From positions 1-64,000 of the forward strand of contig JABDJO010000127.1 in NCBI GenBank assembly GCA_013002465.1: a DNA stretch of 64,000 nucleotides. The letters are read 5' to 3'. Of the stretch, positions 41,882 to 50,696 are shown piece after piece. A program made the position numbers and the translations under genes. The stretch is from Silicimonas sp. (GTDB lineage Bacteria; Pseudomonadota; Alphaproteobacteria; Rhodobacterales; Rhodobacteraceae). Under the pieces are notes generated by a model. That model was not told the origin of the DNA, searched no databases, and was given only the letters and a program-made list of their open reading frames with translations. How positions within the stretch are numbered: the stretch's first letter is position 1; each line of letters begins with the position of its first letter.

Positions 41882-43993
41882 TCAGCCCCCCCGAATGAGG
41901 CGCAGGATGTCCGAAGCCGCTTCGGGGATATTCGTGCCGGGACCGAAGATCGCCTTGACCCCTGCTTTTTCAAGAAACTCATAATCCTGTTGCGGAATGA
42001 CGCCGCCGCAGATCACGATGATATCGCCTGCATCCCTTTCGGCCAATGCCTCGATCAGTTTGGGTGCCAGGGTCTTGTGCCCGGCGGCCTGAGAAGAAAT
42101 GCCAACCACGTGGACATCGTTGTCCACCGCATCCTGCGCGGCCTCCTCGGGCGTCTGGAACAATGGCCCGACATCCACGTCAAATCCAATGTCGGCAAAG
42201 GCCGTCGCGATCACCTTGGCGCCGCGATCATGGCCGTCCTGGCCCATCTTGACCACCAGCATGCGCGGCCTGCGGCCTTCGGTTTCCGCAAAGCTTTCGA
42301 CCTCTTTCTGGATCTGCGCGAACCCTTCGTCGCCCTCATAGGCGGCTCCGTAGACGCCCGCGAGGGTCTTCACTTCGGCCCGGTGGCGTCCGAATACCTT
42401 TTCCATGGCCATTGATATTTCTCCTACTGAGGCACGTGCCCGCGCCGCCTCCACGGCTGCGGCCAAAAGGTTGCCATCGCCCGACGCGGCTTGCTCCAAC
42501 GCTGCAAGAGCGGCTTCGCAAGCATCGGCATCACGGCTGGCGCGAATGTTTTCCAGTCGCGCGATCTGGGACGCGCGCACTTTGTCATTGTCGACTTCTA
42601 GGATGTCGATCGGGTCTTCCTTGTCCTTGCGGTATTTGTTGACGCCGACGATCACTTCTTCGCCACGGTCGATCATCGCCTGACGGCGCGCGGCCGATTC
42701 CTCGATCCGAAGCTTGGGCATACCGCTGGCGACGGCCTTGGTCATGCCGCCCATCTCTTCGACTTCGTCCATCAATGCCCAGGCTTTTTCAGCCAGTTCG
42801 GCGGTCAGGCTTTCAACGTAGTACGAACCAGCCAAAGGATCGACGACGTTGGTCACTCCGGTTTCCTCTTGCAAAATCAACTGGGTATTTCGCGCAATCC
42901 GGGCAGAGAAGTCTGTTGGCAGCGCAATCGCCTCGTCCAGCGCATTGGTGTGCAAAGACTGGGTCCCGCCCAAAACCGCGCTCATGGCTTCATAAGCCGT
43001 GCGGATGACATTGTTGTATGGATCCTGCTCCTGCAAGCTCACACCGGACGTCTGGCAGTGGGTCCTGAGCATCGAGGAGCGCGGGTTCTTCGGTTCGAAC
43101 TCGGCCATGACCCGGCTCCACAGCAACCGCGCCGCGCGCAGCTTCGCGGCCTCCATGAAAAAGTTCATGCCGATGGCGAAAAAGAACGATAACCGCCCCG
43201 CAAAGGCGTCCACATCCATGCCGCGCGCGATGGCCGCACGCACGTATTCGCGCCCGTCTGCAAGGGTATAGGCCAGTTCCTGCACCAGGTTCGCGCCGGC
43301 TTCCTGCATGTGATAACCCGAGATCGAGATCGAGTTGAACTTCGGCATTTCGTCAGAAGTGTACTGGATAATGTCGGCCACGATCCGCATCGAAGGCTCG
43401 GGCGGATAGACATAGGTGTTGCGCACCATGAACTCTTTCAGAATGTCGTTCTGAATGGTTCCCGACAAAAGCGCCTTGTCGTGCCCTTGCTCTTCACCTG
43501 CGACAATGAAGCTGGCCAGGATCGGAATCACCGCCCCGTTCATCGTCATCGAGACCGAGACCTGATCCAGCGGAATGCCGTCAAAGAGGATCTTCATGTC
43601 CTCGACACTGTCGATGGCAACACCCGCCTTGCCGACATCACCCAACACGCGGGGATGATCGCTGTCATAGCCCCGGTGCGTGGCAAGATCGAAGGCAACC
43701 GATACCCCCTGCTGACCGGCGGCAAGGTTTCTGCGGTAAAAGGCGTTTGATTCCTCGGCTGTCGAAAACCCGGCGTATTGGCGAATGGTCCAGGGGCGAC
43801 CGGCATACATCGTTGCCTTCACACCACGGGTGAACGGTGCATACCCCGGAACGCCTCCCATATGATCCAGTTGGTCGGTATCACCGCTGGAATAATGCGG
43901 CTTCACGCGGATACCTTCCAACGTGTCCCAATGGATATCGTCAATGCTTCGGCCACGAAGCTCTTTCTCGGCCAGGGCTTTCCAATCGTTCAT
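41882..43993 (-). CDS. Methylmalonyl-CoA mutase
   Basis: 703 residues from the ATG at 43993 ([14 protein letters not shown]); an extension to 44074 reads out of the divergent gene's leader. The enzyme uses adenosylcobalamin to convert (R)-methylmalonyl-CoA to succinyl-CoA. The substrate barrel has [20 protein letters not shown] and [11 protein letters not shown], and the C-terminal B12 domain has [13 protein letters not shown] with the cobalt-ligating His, then [12 protein letters not shown]. It is a single-chain mutase of the ScpA type. With pccA and pccB nearby it completes propionyl-CoA assimilation. No MeaB or epimerase gene is in the window. Confidence 0.96.
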   Translation of the reverse strand: MNDWKALAEKELRGRSIDDIHWDTLEGIRVKPHYSSGDTDQLDHMGGVPGYAPFTRGVKATMYAGRPWTIRQYAGFSTAEESNAFYRRNLAAGQQGVSVAFDLATHRGYDSDHPRVLGDVGKAGVAIDSVEDMKILFDGIPLDQVSVSMTMNGAVIPILASFIVAGEEQGHDKALLSGTIQNDILKEFMVRNTYVYPPEPSMRIVADIIQYTSDEMPKFNSISISGYHMQEAGANLVQELAYTLADGREYVRAAIARGMDVDAFAGRLSFFFAIGMNFFMEAAKLRAARLLWSRVMAEFEPKNPRSSMLRTHCQTSGVSLQEQDPYNNVIRTAYEAMSAVLGGTQSLHTNALDEAIALPTDFSARIARNTQLILQEETGVTNVVDPLAGSYYVESLTAELAEKAWALMDEVEEMGGMTKAVASGMPKLRIEESAARRQAMIDRGEEVIVGVNKYRKDKEDPIDILEVDNDKVRASQIARLENIRASRDADACEAALAALEQAASGDGNLLAAAVEAARARASVGEISMAMEKVFGRHRAEVKTLAGVYGAAYEGDEGFAQIQKEVESFAETEGRRPRMLVVKMGQDGHDRGAKVIATAFADIGFDVDVGPLFQTPEEAAQDAVDNDVHVVGISSQAAGHKTLAPKLIEALAERDAGDIIVICGGVIPQQDYEFLEKAGVKAIFGPGTNIPEAASDILRLIRGG

Positions 43994-44098
43994 AACAGGA
44001 CCTCTTTTGGCGGTTTGGTCGCGATTTCCGGGCTCAGGGGCGCAAAACCCCTTCGATTTTCCGAAATGCGACATATATTCAAGGGGAACGGAGACAGT

Positions 44099-44590
44099 AT
44101 GAAAAATCGTATCGCCCTGATTCTATTTGCTTTTGCAGCCGCCACGGTGGCCGCGGCACAGACACTTGCAACAGATGCAAGCACGACAGAACCATCGCCG
44201 GTGTCGGTCTGGGAGGAATCGCCCGATACGATTTTCGACGCGCGCGACGTGTCACTTGACGATTTCAAGTGGGTCGCCAGACCTGTCGTCGTCTTTGCAG
44301 ACTCGCCACTGGATCCGGCATACAAGGAACAGATCGAGCTGTTGACGGCCCGGATTGACGAATTGACCAAGCGCGATGTCGTTTTGATCGTCGATACGGC
44401 TTCGGCGGAAAAATCCGACATTCGAACAAAGCTGCGCCCGCGAGGATTCATGCTGACCGTTATCAGCAAGGAGGGCCGGGTCGTTCTGCGCAAACCCTTT
44501 CCCTGGGACGTGCGCGAAATCAGCCGCTCGATCGACAAGCTCCCGATCCGAAGGCAGGAAATCCGCGAAAGCAAATCGGCTGTCGAATAG
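44099..44590 (+). CDS. DUF4174-like secreted protein
   Basis: 163 residues from the ATG at 44099, with cggag eight bases ahead. Signal peptide 1-20 ends AAAQT. The mature part has [38 protein letters not shown] and [21 protein letters not shown], the pattern of DUF4174, a thioredoxin-fold-like periplasmic family without the CxxC. Function is unknown. It is divergent from the mutase gene, and its 3' end meets the convergent GT-C gene. Confidence 0.72.
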   Translation: MKNRIALILFAFAAATVAAAQTLATDASTTEPSPVSVWEESPDTIFDARDVSLDDFKWVARPVVVFADSPLDPAYKEQIELLTARIDELTKRDVVLIVDTASAEKSDIRTKLRPRGFMLTVISKEGRVVLRKPFPWDVREISRSIDKLPIRRQEIRESKSAVE

Positions 44591-44591
44591 G

Positions 44592-46127
44592 TCATTTTGC
44601 CCCAGCCATCGTGAATGTTGCACCTTCCGGAAGCCCCGGCATCCATTCCTTCACTTGCCGTGTCAGCTCGGGCGCGAGTTCCGCATTGCGGGCATAGAAC
44701 GATACGTCCGGTCCGCCCAGAAAAGCACCCGGCGCGGTCACTGAGAGAACGCCGATTTTCTGCCAGTTGGGGCCCAGATTGCAAAAAAGCCAATCGTCAT
44801 AGATCATTGCCAGTTGAACGCCGTGGTTATCCGCCAGAACGTCCACCCAGGTTTTGCAGTCACCGGCTAGACGAAAGCTTAGGGCATCGCCGTTGGCCAA
44901 GCCCCAAAGGTCCAGGACATAGTTCGGGTTCTGCCAGGCGACATAGCCAATATCGTTGAGGGCAACCGGCACCTTGACGTAATCCTTCGCAAGCCGGGCC
45001 ATCTGGCTTTGTTGCTGGTTAATGGCCCGCATATTGGCCATGTTGTTGTCGACATAAGGTCCATAGGTCAGAAACCCGCCGACCAATGCGACCGTCAAAA
45101 CGCCGGTCTTCAGAAAATCGCTGGCCGGGCGAAGTAACAGCGCCAGAACAGCAAACGCTGAAACAACAGCATAGTTTTCGTATCGGTCCAGCCAACCGAC
45201 GGATCCGAAGGCCAGATGCGCCAGTCCGGCGGCCGCTACCGCCAGTCCGATGTAGCCCGCCCGGCGGTCTTTCATCAGCGTTCCGATGGACACCACCGCC
45301 ACAACCACGCACAAAGCCAACAGGTAACGTCCACCATAGGCGCTTGCGTTGTTGGCCAGGTTGGCGGAGGCCCTTGCCAGAATGCCACCACCGCCTGAAC
45401 CCTGATCGGACAGTTTCGCCACCACCGAGTTGGGGAGGGCATCAAGGCCAAGCATGGTCAGAAAGCCCGCAAATACCGCGACGGGAACCGCGGCCAGGGC
45501 AATCAGGCCTGCCCCGGCCAATGGTCGGCCCAAAAGTGCAACGACACCGCCTGCGGCAAACGCCAGTGCCAAGCCCTCAATTCGGAATGCCGGGGCCAGA
45601 AATACGCCGCCCAGCAACAACCAGCCAACCCGACCGAATGTGGCGAACCGCCATAGACCCAGGACGATTGCAAGGCTCGCGGCGGTGTGCGCCATATTCT
45701 CCATGCCCGCATAGGCCGTGCCGTAAAGGCTGAGCGCAGCGGGCGCGGCAATCACCAACCAGAATGCGGCCCGTCCGATGCCTGCCTCCCGCAGGATGGT
45801 GGCCAAAAGACCGGCGGCCACGACGAGAGAAACAGCGTTCCAGAACAACGGTAACCAACGTTGCGCGCCTGACCCCGCAAATGGCGTGAGCAGAAGCGGA
45901 TAGGCAGGGGATGACGCAGCAGAGGCATATTCGCCCGCGTTCACCCCATAGCCGCCAGACGCGATTCGCTCGGCCATGGCGAGGTGAATGTAGACATCGT
46001 CGAGAGGATACTCGAAAACGCCGCCATTGCCTGCCATCGCCACGGCAAGGAACCCGGCCAAGGTGACCAAGGCCGCAACAATCGCCGGGGTCACGATCCG
46101 ATCTGGGTATGTCGCGTGATCCGTCAC
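44592..46127 (-). CDS. Multi-pass GT-C-fold-like membrane protein
   Basis: 511 residues from a GTG at 46127, 19 bases beyond the pccA stop. About ten membrane segments. The first periplasmic loop has YPLDDVYIHLAMAERIASGG, the Asp-Asp pattern of polyprenyl-phosphate-sugar-dependent (ArnT/PMT-like) glycosyltransferases. The C-terminal part (about 385-511) is soluble. It may transfer a sugar to an envelope component, but no neighbouring sugar genes support this. Likely co-transcribed with pccA, without obvious connection to propionate use. Confidence 0.7.
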   Translation of the reverse strand: MTDHATYPDRIVTPAIVAALVTLAGFLAVAMAGNGGVFEYPLDDVYIHLAMAERIASGGYGVNAGEYASAASSPAYPLLLTPFAGSGAQRWLPLFWNAVSLVVAAGLLATILREAGIGRAAFWLVIAAPAALSLYGTAYAGMENMAHTAASLAIVLGLWRFATFGRVGWLLLGGVFLAPAFRIEGLALAFAAGGVVALLGRPLAGAGLIALAAVPVAVFAGFLTMLGLDALPNSVVAKLSDQGSGGGGILARASANLANNASAYGGRYLLALCVVVAVVSIGTLMKDRRAGYIGLAVAAAGLAHLAFGSVGWLDRYENYAVVSAFAVLALLLRPASDFLKTGVLTVALVGGFLTYGPYVDNNMANMRAINQQQSQMARLAKDYVKVPVALNDIGYVAWQNPNYVLDLWGLANGDALSFRLAGDCKTWVDVLADNHGVQLAMIYDDWLFCNLGPNWQKIGVLSVTAPGAFLGGPDVSFYARNAELAPELTRQVKEWMPGLPEGATFTMAGAK

Positions 46128-46146
46128 CCGGCTATGTGTCCGGACA

Positions 46147-48147
46147 TCATTCGAACTCCATGATCACGTCATCCACCGCCAGGCTGTCGCCTGCACTGGC
46201 ATTGACTTTGGACACTTTGCCCTTTTTCTCGGCGCGCAGGATATTTTCCATTTTCATCGCCTCGACCGTGCAAAGCGCCTGCCCTTCTTCGACTTCATCG
46301 CCTTCTGAAACGTCGACCTTCACAATCAGCCCCGGCATCGGGCAAAGCAGCATCATGGAGGTATCAGGCGGCGTCTTTTCCGGCATCCGCGAGGCAAGTT
46401 CGGCCTGCGGTGGCGTGCGGATGGTCACCTTCAGATCGGCGCCGCGGTATCGAATGCGGAACCCGTGGCTATAGCTTTCGGCTTTCAAAATCAGCGGCGC
46501 CCCACTGACATCCAAACGCGCAAGAAGCTGACCAGGTGTCCAATCGCTTTCCACCCGCAGGGTTTCACCGTTGTCAAACTGGACATCCGCGCCAGAATGA
46601 TCCGCCGTAATGGTGACCGGGATTGATTGGCCCTGAAGCGTCACGATCCAATCGTCGCCCACATGGCGGGTGTGATTGTCCATGCGCCCGGCGATCCGGG
46701 TGCGGCGGATTTCGGCAACGCGGTTCATCGCCGCCGTTGCTGCCGCGATCCGACGCAGCGTCGGTTCGTCGTGTTCAACGCCAGCGAAACCTTCAGGGTA
46801 TTCCTCTTCGATAAAGGCCGTGGTCATGTCGCCTGCGACGAACTTCGGATGGTCCATTACGGCGGCCAGAAAGGGGATGTTGTGCCCGATACCCTCGATT
46901 TCGAATGAATCGAGAGCGATGCGCATCTCCTCGATGGCGGTCGCGCGATCCGGTGCCCAGGTGCAAAGCTTGGCAATCATCGGGTCATAGAACATCGAAA
47001 TCTCGCCGCCTTCATAGACGCCAGTGTCGTTGCGCACCGCGCGCGCTTCCTCTGCCACCTCTTCCGGCGGTCGATAACGGGACAGACGGCCGATCGAAGG
47101 CAGGAAGCCGCGATAGGGATCCTCGGCGTAAAGCCGCGATTCCATGGCCCAGCCGTTGATACCGATGTCGCCTTGGGTGATCGACAATTCCTCACCCGCC
47201 GCAACCCGGATCATCTGTTCGACCAGGTCAATGCCGGTGATCAGCTCGGTCACCGGGTGTTCCACCTGCAAGCGGGTGTTCATCTCAAGAAAATAGAAAT
47301 TCCGTTCGCCGTCGACGATGAATTCCACCGTGCCGGCACTTGTGTAACCTACGGCAGCGGCCAGAGCGCAGGATTGTTCGCCCATGGCCTTCCGCGTGGC
47401 CTCGTCAAGGAAGGGTGACGGTGCCTCTTCGACCACCTTCTGGTTGCGACGCTGGATCGAGCATTCGCGCTCGTTCAGATAGATCGTGTTGCCATGGCTG
47501 TCGGCCAACACCTGAATTTCGATGTGGCGTGGCTGCGTGACGAATTTTTCGATGAAGATGCGGTCGTCACCGAATGAACTGGCCGCCTCGTTCTTGGATG
47601 ACTGGAACCCCTCGCGCGCCTCATCGTCGCTCCAGGCGATCCGCATGCCCTTGCCACCACCACCGGCACTGGCCTTGATCATCACGGGATACCCTATTTC
47701 ATTCGAGATTTTCACCGCTTCGTCGGCATCCTCGATCAATCCCATATACCCGGGCACAGTGGATACATCAGCGTCCTGGGCGATTTTCTTCGACGTGATC
47801 TTGTCGCCCATGGCTTCGATGGCACCTTTGGGCGGGCCGATGAAGGCGACGCCCTCGGCCGCCAAAGCCTCGGCAAATTTTGGGTTTTCCGAAAGGAAGC
47901 CATAGCCTGGGTGAACGGCCTCGGCACCGGTTTGACGCACCGCCTCCATCACCTTGTCGATCACGATATAGGATTGATTTGCAGGCGGCGGCCCAATGTG
48001 GACCGCTTCATCCGCCATTTTGACGTGCAAGGCGTTCTCGTCGGCGTCCGAATAAATGGCGACCGTCTTGATCCCCATCTTTTGGGCCGATTTGATGACG
48101 CGGCAGGCGATTTCCCCCCTGTTCGCGATCAGGATTTTCTTGAACAT
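46147..48147 (-). CDS. pccA: Propionyl-CoA carboxylase alpha subunit
   Basis: 666 residues. The biotin carboxylase part (1-450) starts MFKKILIANRGEIACRVIK and has GGGGKGMRIAWSDDEA (ATP loop), ECSIQRRNQKVVEEAPSP and EMNTRLQVEHPVTE. The middle is the BT domain linking to the beta subunit. The biotinyl domain ends the protein with TVEAMKMENIL, biotin Lys at 632. The length fits PccA and not MCC. It carboxylates biotin, which PccB uses on propionyl-CoA. The gene has gagggg ahead of its ATG. It is separated from pccB by about 2.5 kb of small genes. Confidence 0.96.
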   Translation of the reverse strand: MFKKILIANRGEIACRVIKSAQKMGIKTVAIYSDADENALHVKMADEAVHIGPPPANQSYIVIDKVMEAVRQTGAEAVHPGYGFLSENPKFAEALAAEGVAFIGPPKGAIEAMGDKITSKKIAQDADVSTVPGYMGLIEDADEAVKISNEIGYPVMIKASAGGGGKGMRIAWSDDEAREGFQSSKNEAASSFGDDRIFIEKFVTQPRHIEIQVLADSHGNTIYLNERECSIQRRNQKVVEEAPSPFLDEATRKAMGEQSCALAAAVGYTSAGTVEFIVDGERNFYFLEMNTRLQVEHPVTELITGIDLVEQMIRVAAGEELSITQGDIGINGWAMESRLYAEDPYRGFLPSIGRLSRYRPPEEVAEEARAVRNDTGVYEGGEISMFYDPMIAKLCTWAPDRATAIEEMRIALDSFEIEGIGHNIPFLAAVMDHPKFVAGDMTTAFIEEEYPEGFAGVEHDEPTLRRIAAATAAMNRVAEIRRTRIAGRMDNHTRHVGDDWIVTLQGQSIPVTITADHSGADVQFDNGETLRVESDWTPGQLLARLDVSGAPLILKAESYSHGFRIRYRGADLKVTIRTPPQAELASRMPEKTPPDTSMMLLCPMPGLIVKVDVSEGDEVEEGQALCTVEAMKMENILRAEKKGKVSKVNASAGDSLAVDDVIMEFE

Positions 48148-48326
48148 ATCGTCCCCTCTCGGTTGCTCGCTTTGACGGCAGCAAAGTTCTTCACGTTGTT
48201 CCCGCGATTGATCGCAAGCGCGGGCACTTTCTTTCCGTCTAGTGTTGTTGGGTCGTGATCCATCCTCCGTGTGCCGCTTAGATCAGCCTGCTTTTTTCCG
48301 GCGGGCGACAGCGGTTGGAGGGCCTC

Positions 48327-48740
48327 ATGACACGAAAACTCATTCTCTGCGGCGCTGCAGGGTTGGCCCGGATCCTGAGACCCGCGCTTGCGCAAGAAGA
48401 CCGCATCGCGGTTCTGGAAGCCAGGGTGGCCGAACTTGACGAACGACCCAAGCTTAGCCTTGGCTTCAGCGGTCTTGTCGTCGAATCCGAGGGCGTCGCC
48501 CTTGGCCGGTCCCAGGTGGCCAACGTCTGGACATTTGGGGTTGCCTATGGGCTTTGCGAGACTGACATCGGCGCGCCGACCGACACGTGACAACTGGATA
48601 CGGTCCATCTGACCGCAATCTATCAATTGCGGGAAAACACCAGTGTTGGGCTTAAGTATATCACCGGTGAACGCGATCTCTTTGAGAGGAGCAGCGTATC
48701 TGCCGACAAAGCTCAGGCGGCCGTTCAGTTCAATTTTTGA
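48327..48740 (+). pseudogene. Decayed porin-like outer-membrane protein gene
   Basis: One frame of 138 codons with a good ribosome site (ggaggg) before the ATG at 48327, broken by an in-frame TGA at 48588-48590. It reads MTRKLILCGAAGLARILRPA, then a short coiled coil RIAVLEARVAELDERPKLSL, NVWTFGVAYGL, stop, HLTAIYQLRENTSVGLKYITG, and the end AAVQFNF with a C-terminal Phe as in outer-membrane beta-barrels. The signal peptide core holds two Arg (GLARILRPALAQ), which would impair export. A full porin is about 300 residues, so an internal deletion is likely too. Opposite in direction to the pcc genes. Confidence 0.6.
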
Positions 48741-48798
48741 GTGGATCGGGTCGCCGTTTTTCCTGGGGATGGCGACCCTTTCGTCGATTGGCCTGGGA

Positions 48799-48993
48799 TC
48801 AGATGTCGTCGGCCAACGCGCCGACGCCAGCACCCAGAATGGCGCCGGTGAGGCACTTGCCTTCGTCCAGCGCGTCTCCCACAACACACCCGGCAAGACC
48901 GCCGACGGCCGCGCGTTCCAAGTCGGTGCCCTGGCTGCATGCCGAAAGACCGAGGATCGCGGCGACCGCGACAAGGGATAGTTTCTTATACAT
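48799..48993 (-). CDS. Small lipoprotein, pair A copy 1
   Basis: 64 residues from the ATG at 48993. Signal peptide with lipobox GLSAC (Cys at 19), then DLERAAVGGLAGCVVGDALD, EGKCLTGAILGAGVGALADD. The glycine-zipper-like GxxxG spacing and two extra Cys are shared with the neighbour at 49189-49386 (DLERAAVG.. GC..G..L..G.C..GA..G...G...DD). The two are tandem duplicates. Function is unknown; glycine-zipper lipoproteins often insert into or stabilise the envelope. Confidence 0.75.
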   Translation of the reverse strand: MYKKLSLVAVAAILGLSACSQGTDLERAAVGGLAGCVVGDALDEGKCLTGAILGAGVGALADDI

Positions 48994-49119
48994 AGTGTTC
49001 TGCCTCTGATTTGTCGGGGTTTTATTCCCCATGCCGTCAGAAGCCCTTTTGCGGCTTGATAGGCAATAACAAAAGCAGAGCAGCGACGAGGCTCGGCAAG
49101 TTTCGACCGAAAACCCTGG

Positions 49120-49147
49120 CACCTGGCCTGAGATGGCAAGCCAGGTG
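49120..49147 (-). terminator. Hairpin between the two pair-A lipoprotein genes
   Basis: Stem cacctggc / gccaggtg, 8 bp, with a 12-base loop, 42 bases downstream of the copy at 49189. On the minus strand a tttt run follows six bases later, so a weak terminator is possible. Confidence 0.4.
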
Positions 49148-49188
49148 TGCGTTTTTCATTTGGACGGGCCCAGCCAGGGGCAATTCCC

Positions 49189-49386
49189 TTAGAGGTCGTC
49201 GGAAATAACGCCCGCTGCCCCACCAATGACTGCACCTTCGACACAGCGCCCGTCGACAAGGACTTCGCCCGCCACACAGCCGATGGCGGCACCAACCGCA
49301 GCACGCTCAAGGTCGGAGTTGATTTGGTCGCAGGCCGACAGGCCGACAATGGCGGCAATGAACGCGAATGATGTGGTCTTTTGCAT
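49189..49386 (-). CDS. Small lipoprotein, pair A copy 2
   Basis: 65 residues, MQKTTSFAFIAAIVGLSAC with lipobox Cys at 19, then DLERAAVGAAIGCVAGEVLV, DGRCVEGAVIGGAAGVISDD. It aligns over its full length with the gene at 48799-48993, including both internal Cys. The two lie 195 bases apart in the same direction. An FNR-like box lies about 80 bases upstream of its ATG. Function is unknown. Confidence 0.78.
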   Translation of the reverse strand: MQKTTSFAFIAAIVGLSACDQINSDLERAAVGAAIGCVAGEVLVDGRCVEGAVIGGAAGVISDDL

Positions 49387-49461
49387 GGCGGATTCCCTTC
49401 ATGATTGTTCAGGGGGAGTGTTTCCCCACCCCAAGTCAGAGGGTTTTCTGGGCCGGGCGCA

Positions 49462-49475
49462 ATGATATTAATCAA
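49462..49475. promoter_or_regulatory. FNR/FnrL-like box
   Basis: atgatattaatcaa matches the FNR consensus TTGAT-N4-ATCAA at nine of ten positions. Its centre is 82 bases ahead of the lipoprotein ATG at 49386, compatible with a class II site at -41.5 and a leader of about 40 bases. A weaker version (ttgat-aggc-aataa, 49056-49069) lies 70 bases ahead of the copy at 48993. Confidence 0.4.
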
Positions 49476-49518
49476 TCCGCGCCAATGACCGGCGGCTAAT
49501 TGCTGGTATCGACGAATA

Positions 49519-49558
49519 CACGTTGGTCCGGTCAGAAAATTCTGACCAGACCGACGTG
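49519..49558 (-). terminator. Long imperfect hairpin downstream of the 119-residue gene
   Basis: Arms cacgt, ggtc and ggtcaga pair with tctgacc, gacc and acgtg, giving 16 Watson-Crick pairs with one wobble and one mismatch around the loop aaat. No T-run follows. It could be a terminator of the gene ending at 49721 or a palindromic repeat unit. Confidence 0.45.
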
Positions 49559-49720
49559 AAGGGGAAGGGTAACGGTTTTGACTTACAGAGACGCCTCGCA
49601 TGCTGGAGGGGTGCGCCTCGGGGATCAGACTGCACGTGGAAAGCAGCCGGGAAAAGAAAAACTGCTTGAGCCGGTCAAAACCGGCGGTTCTTCGCCAATC
49701 CATTGAAAACAGAAGCGGTT

Positions 49721-50080
49721 TCATGCCACCCAAGTCCCGTCTAAGGCGTCAGGAAAGCTGGCGCGGGCACGCAATTCGTCGATAACAAGCATGCTTTCGT
49801 AGCATTTGGGGTCAAACGGGTCCTCTGCGGGGACCACTTCACGACCGAAAAGCCAGGACAGGCGGCCTGCATCAAGATTGCCCCTTTCGAAGGGCAGATT
49901 GCCGAAATGATCCCAAAGACAGGCCATGAACGCAGCATCCGCCTTGCGATCAGCAGGCTTTCTGTCCGCGAAACGCTCGCGCTCGACCAAAGGCGTTACA
50001 CCTTTAGGATTTGCGCGACGGATGGTGAATTGAAAATCGGTGCCGGGAAACCGGCCGGGGAAGCCTTTGTGCTTCAGCAT
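49721..50080 (-). CDS. Uncharacterised 119-residue protein in pcc cluster
   Basis: 119 residues from the ATG at 50080. No signal peptide. The sequence starts MLKHKGFPGRFPGTDFQFTI and is basic at first, acidic later (FGREVVPAEDPFDPKCYESM), and includes CLWDHFGNLPFE. No domain is recognised. Same direction as pccB and pccA and placed between them, flanked on each side by a pair of tiny lipoprotein genes. It is probably cytoplasmic. Function is unknown. Confidence 0.65.
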   Translation of the reverse strand: MLKHKGFPGRFPGTDFQFTIRRANPKGVTPLVERERFADRKPADRKADAAFMACLWDHFGNLPFERGNLDAGRLSWLFGREVVPAEDPFDPKCYESMLVIDELRARASFPDALDGTWVA

Positions 50081-50105
50081 GACCCAACCTCCGCGAGGCG
50101 GGTCG

Positions 50106-50134
50106 TCGACCGGGCGCCTAAGACGCCCGGTCGA
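50106..50134 (-). terminator. Hairpin after pair-B lipoprotein gene
   Basis: Perfect 11-bp stem tcgaccgggcg / cgcccggtcga with a 7-base loop, 12 bases beyond the stop of the lipoprotein gene at 50147. No T-run follows, so it may also act as an mRNA 3' stabiliser. Confidence 0.55.
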
Positions 50135-50146
50135 TAGAAGTACTGA

Positions 50147-50275
50147 TTAGTACTTCGACATGGGTGCTTCTTCCATGACAGGCTCTTCAACCATAACAGT
50201 CTCTTCCTGCTGAGCGCAGGCTGCGACGATGGTGAACAGGCCAAGGGCGAGAAGGGTCTTAAGTGTAGTGGACAT
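50147..50275 (-). CDS. Tiny lipoprotein, pair B copy 1 (42 aa)
   Basis: 42 residues, too short for ordinary cut-offs: ATG at 50275, stop TAA at 50147-50149. It reads MSTTLKTLLALGLFTIVAAC, with lipobox Cys at 20, then AQQEETVMVEEPVMEEAPMS and KY. The ribosome site gggagacagtt is almost the same as in the neighbour (ggagacagtc). The mature part is only about 23 residues and is rich in Glu and Met. It is a tandem duplicate of 50330-50455. The Met/Glu-rich tail could bind a metal, but that is a guess. Confidence 0.75.
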   Translation of the reverse strand: MSTTLKTLLALGLFTIVAACAQQEETVMVEEPVMEEAPMSKY

Positions 50276-50329
50276 AACTGTCTCCCGTTATTTGAAGCAG
50301 ACCGGTTGGGGCCCGGCCCTAGACTTCGG

Positions 50330-50455
50330 TTAGAATTTCGACATGGTCTCTTCTTCCATGACCATAGTGTCGTCATGGGTTTCTTCTTGCTGCGCGCAGG
50401 CGGCAAACAGAGTGAAAAGGCCGAGAGCCAAGATAGATTTGATTGCGATCGACAT
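50330..50455 (-). CDS. Tiny lipoprotein, pair B copy 2 (41 aa)
   Basis: 41 residues from the ATG at 50455, with aaggagacagtc directly ahead. It reads MSIAIKSILALGLFTLFAAC (Cys 20), then AQQEETHDDTMVMEEETMSK and F. It aligns with the neighbour at 50147-50275: the same ALGLFT..AACAQQEET, VMEE and MSK(Y/F) ending. The mature peptide of about 22 residues is acidic and Met-rich. Located about 240 bases downstream of the pccB stop. Confidence 0.78.
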   Translation of the reverse strand: MSIAIKSILALGLFTLFAACAQQEETHDDTMVMEEETMSKF

Positions 50456-50696
50456 GACTGTCTCCTTCGGTCCGTCAAGGCCGTTTTTTGTACTTGGCCT
50501 TTCCAAGTGTCCCGCACGCCCCGAAGAACGCACGAAGCGAAACTAACCGACCGAAATCCCATACCCGGTGTCGGACATGACTTCTCGGCGGTTAAGTGCT
50601 GATTAGCGCATTTTGGTAGAGGGTTTCCAGCCCTTCCATAATGTGCCGAATTTCTCAGGATTATGTGGCAGGAAAGCTTCATCGGCGGAATTTCGA

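Larger units (their letters stand above)
49387..49720. other. 334-base gap with a large hairpin and an FNR-like box
   Basis: No gene found. It holds an FNR-like site at 49462-49475 and a long imperfect hairpin at 49519-49558, listed separately. The remaining 160 bases up to the 119-residue gene show nothing I can support. Confidence 0.6.

Noticed and set aside
48588-48590. Selenocysteine or programmed read-through at the in-frame TGA
   Set aside because: No recognisable SECIS-like hairpin was seen just downstream, the protein is a non-redox porin type, and the signal peptide is also damaged.
48129-49733. 534-residue minus-strand open frame across pccA start, porin remnant and lipoprotein genes
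   Set aside because: It has no domain pattern, overlaps better-supported genes in other frames and has the composition of GC-rich shadow frames.
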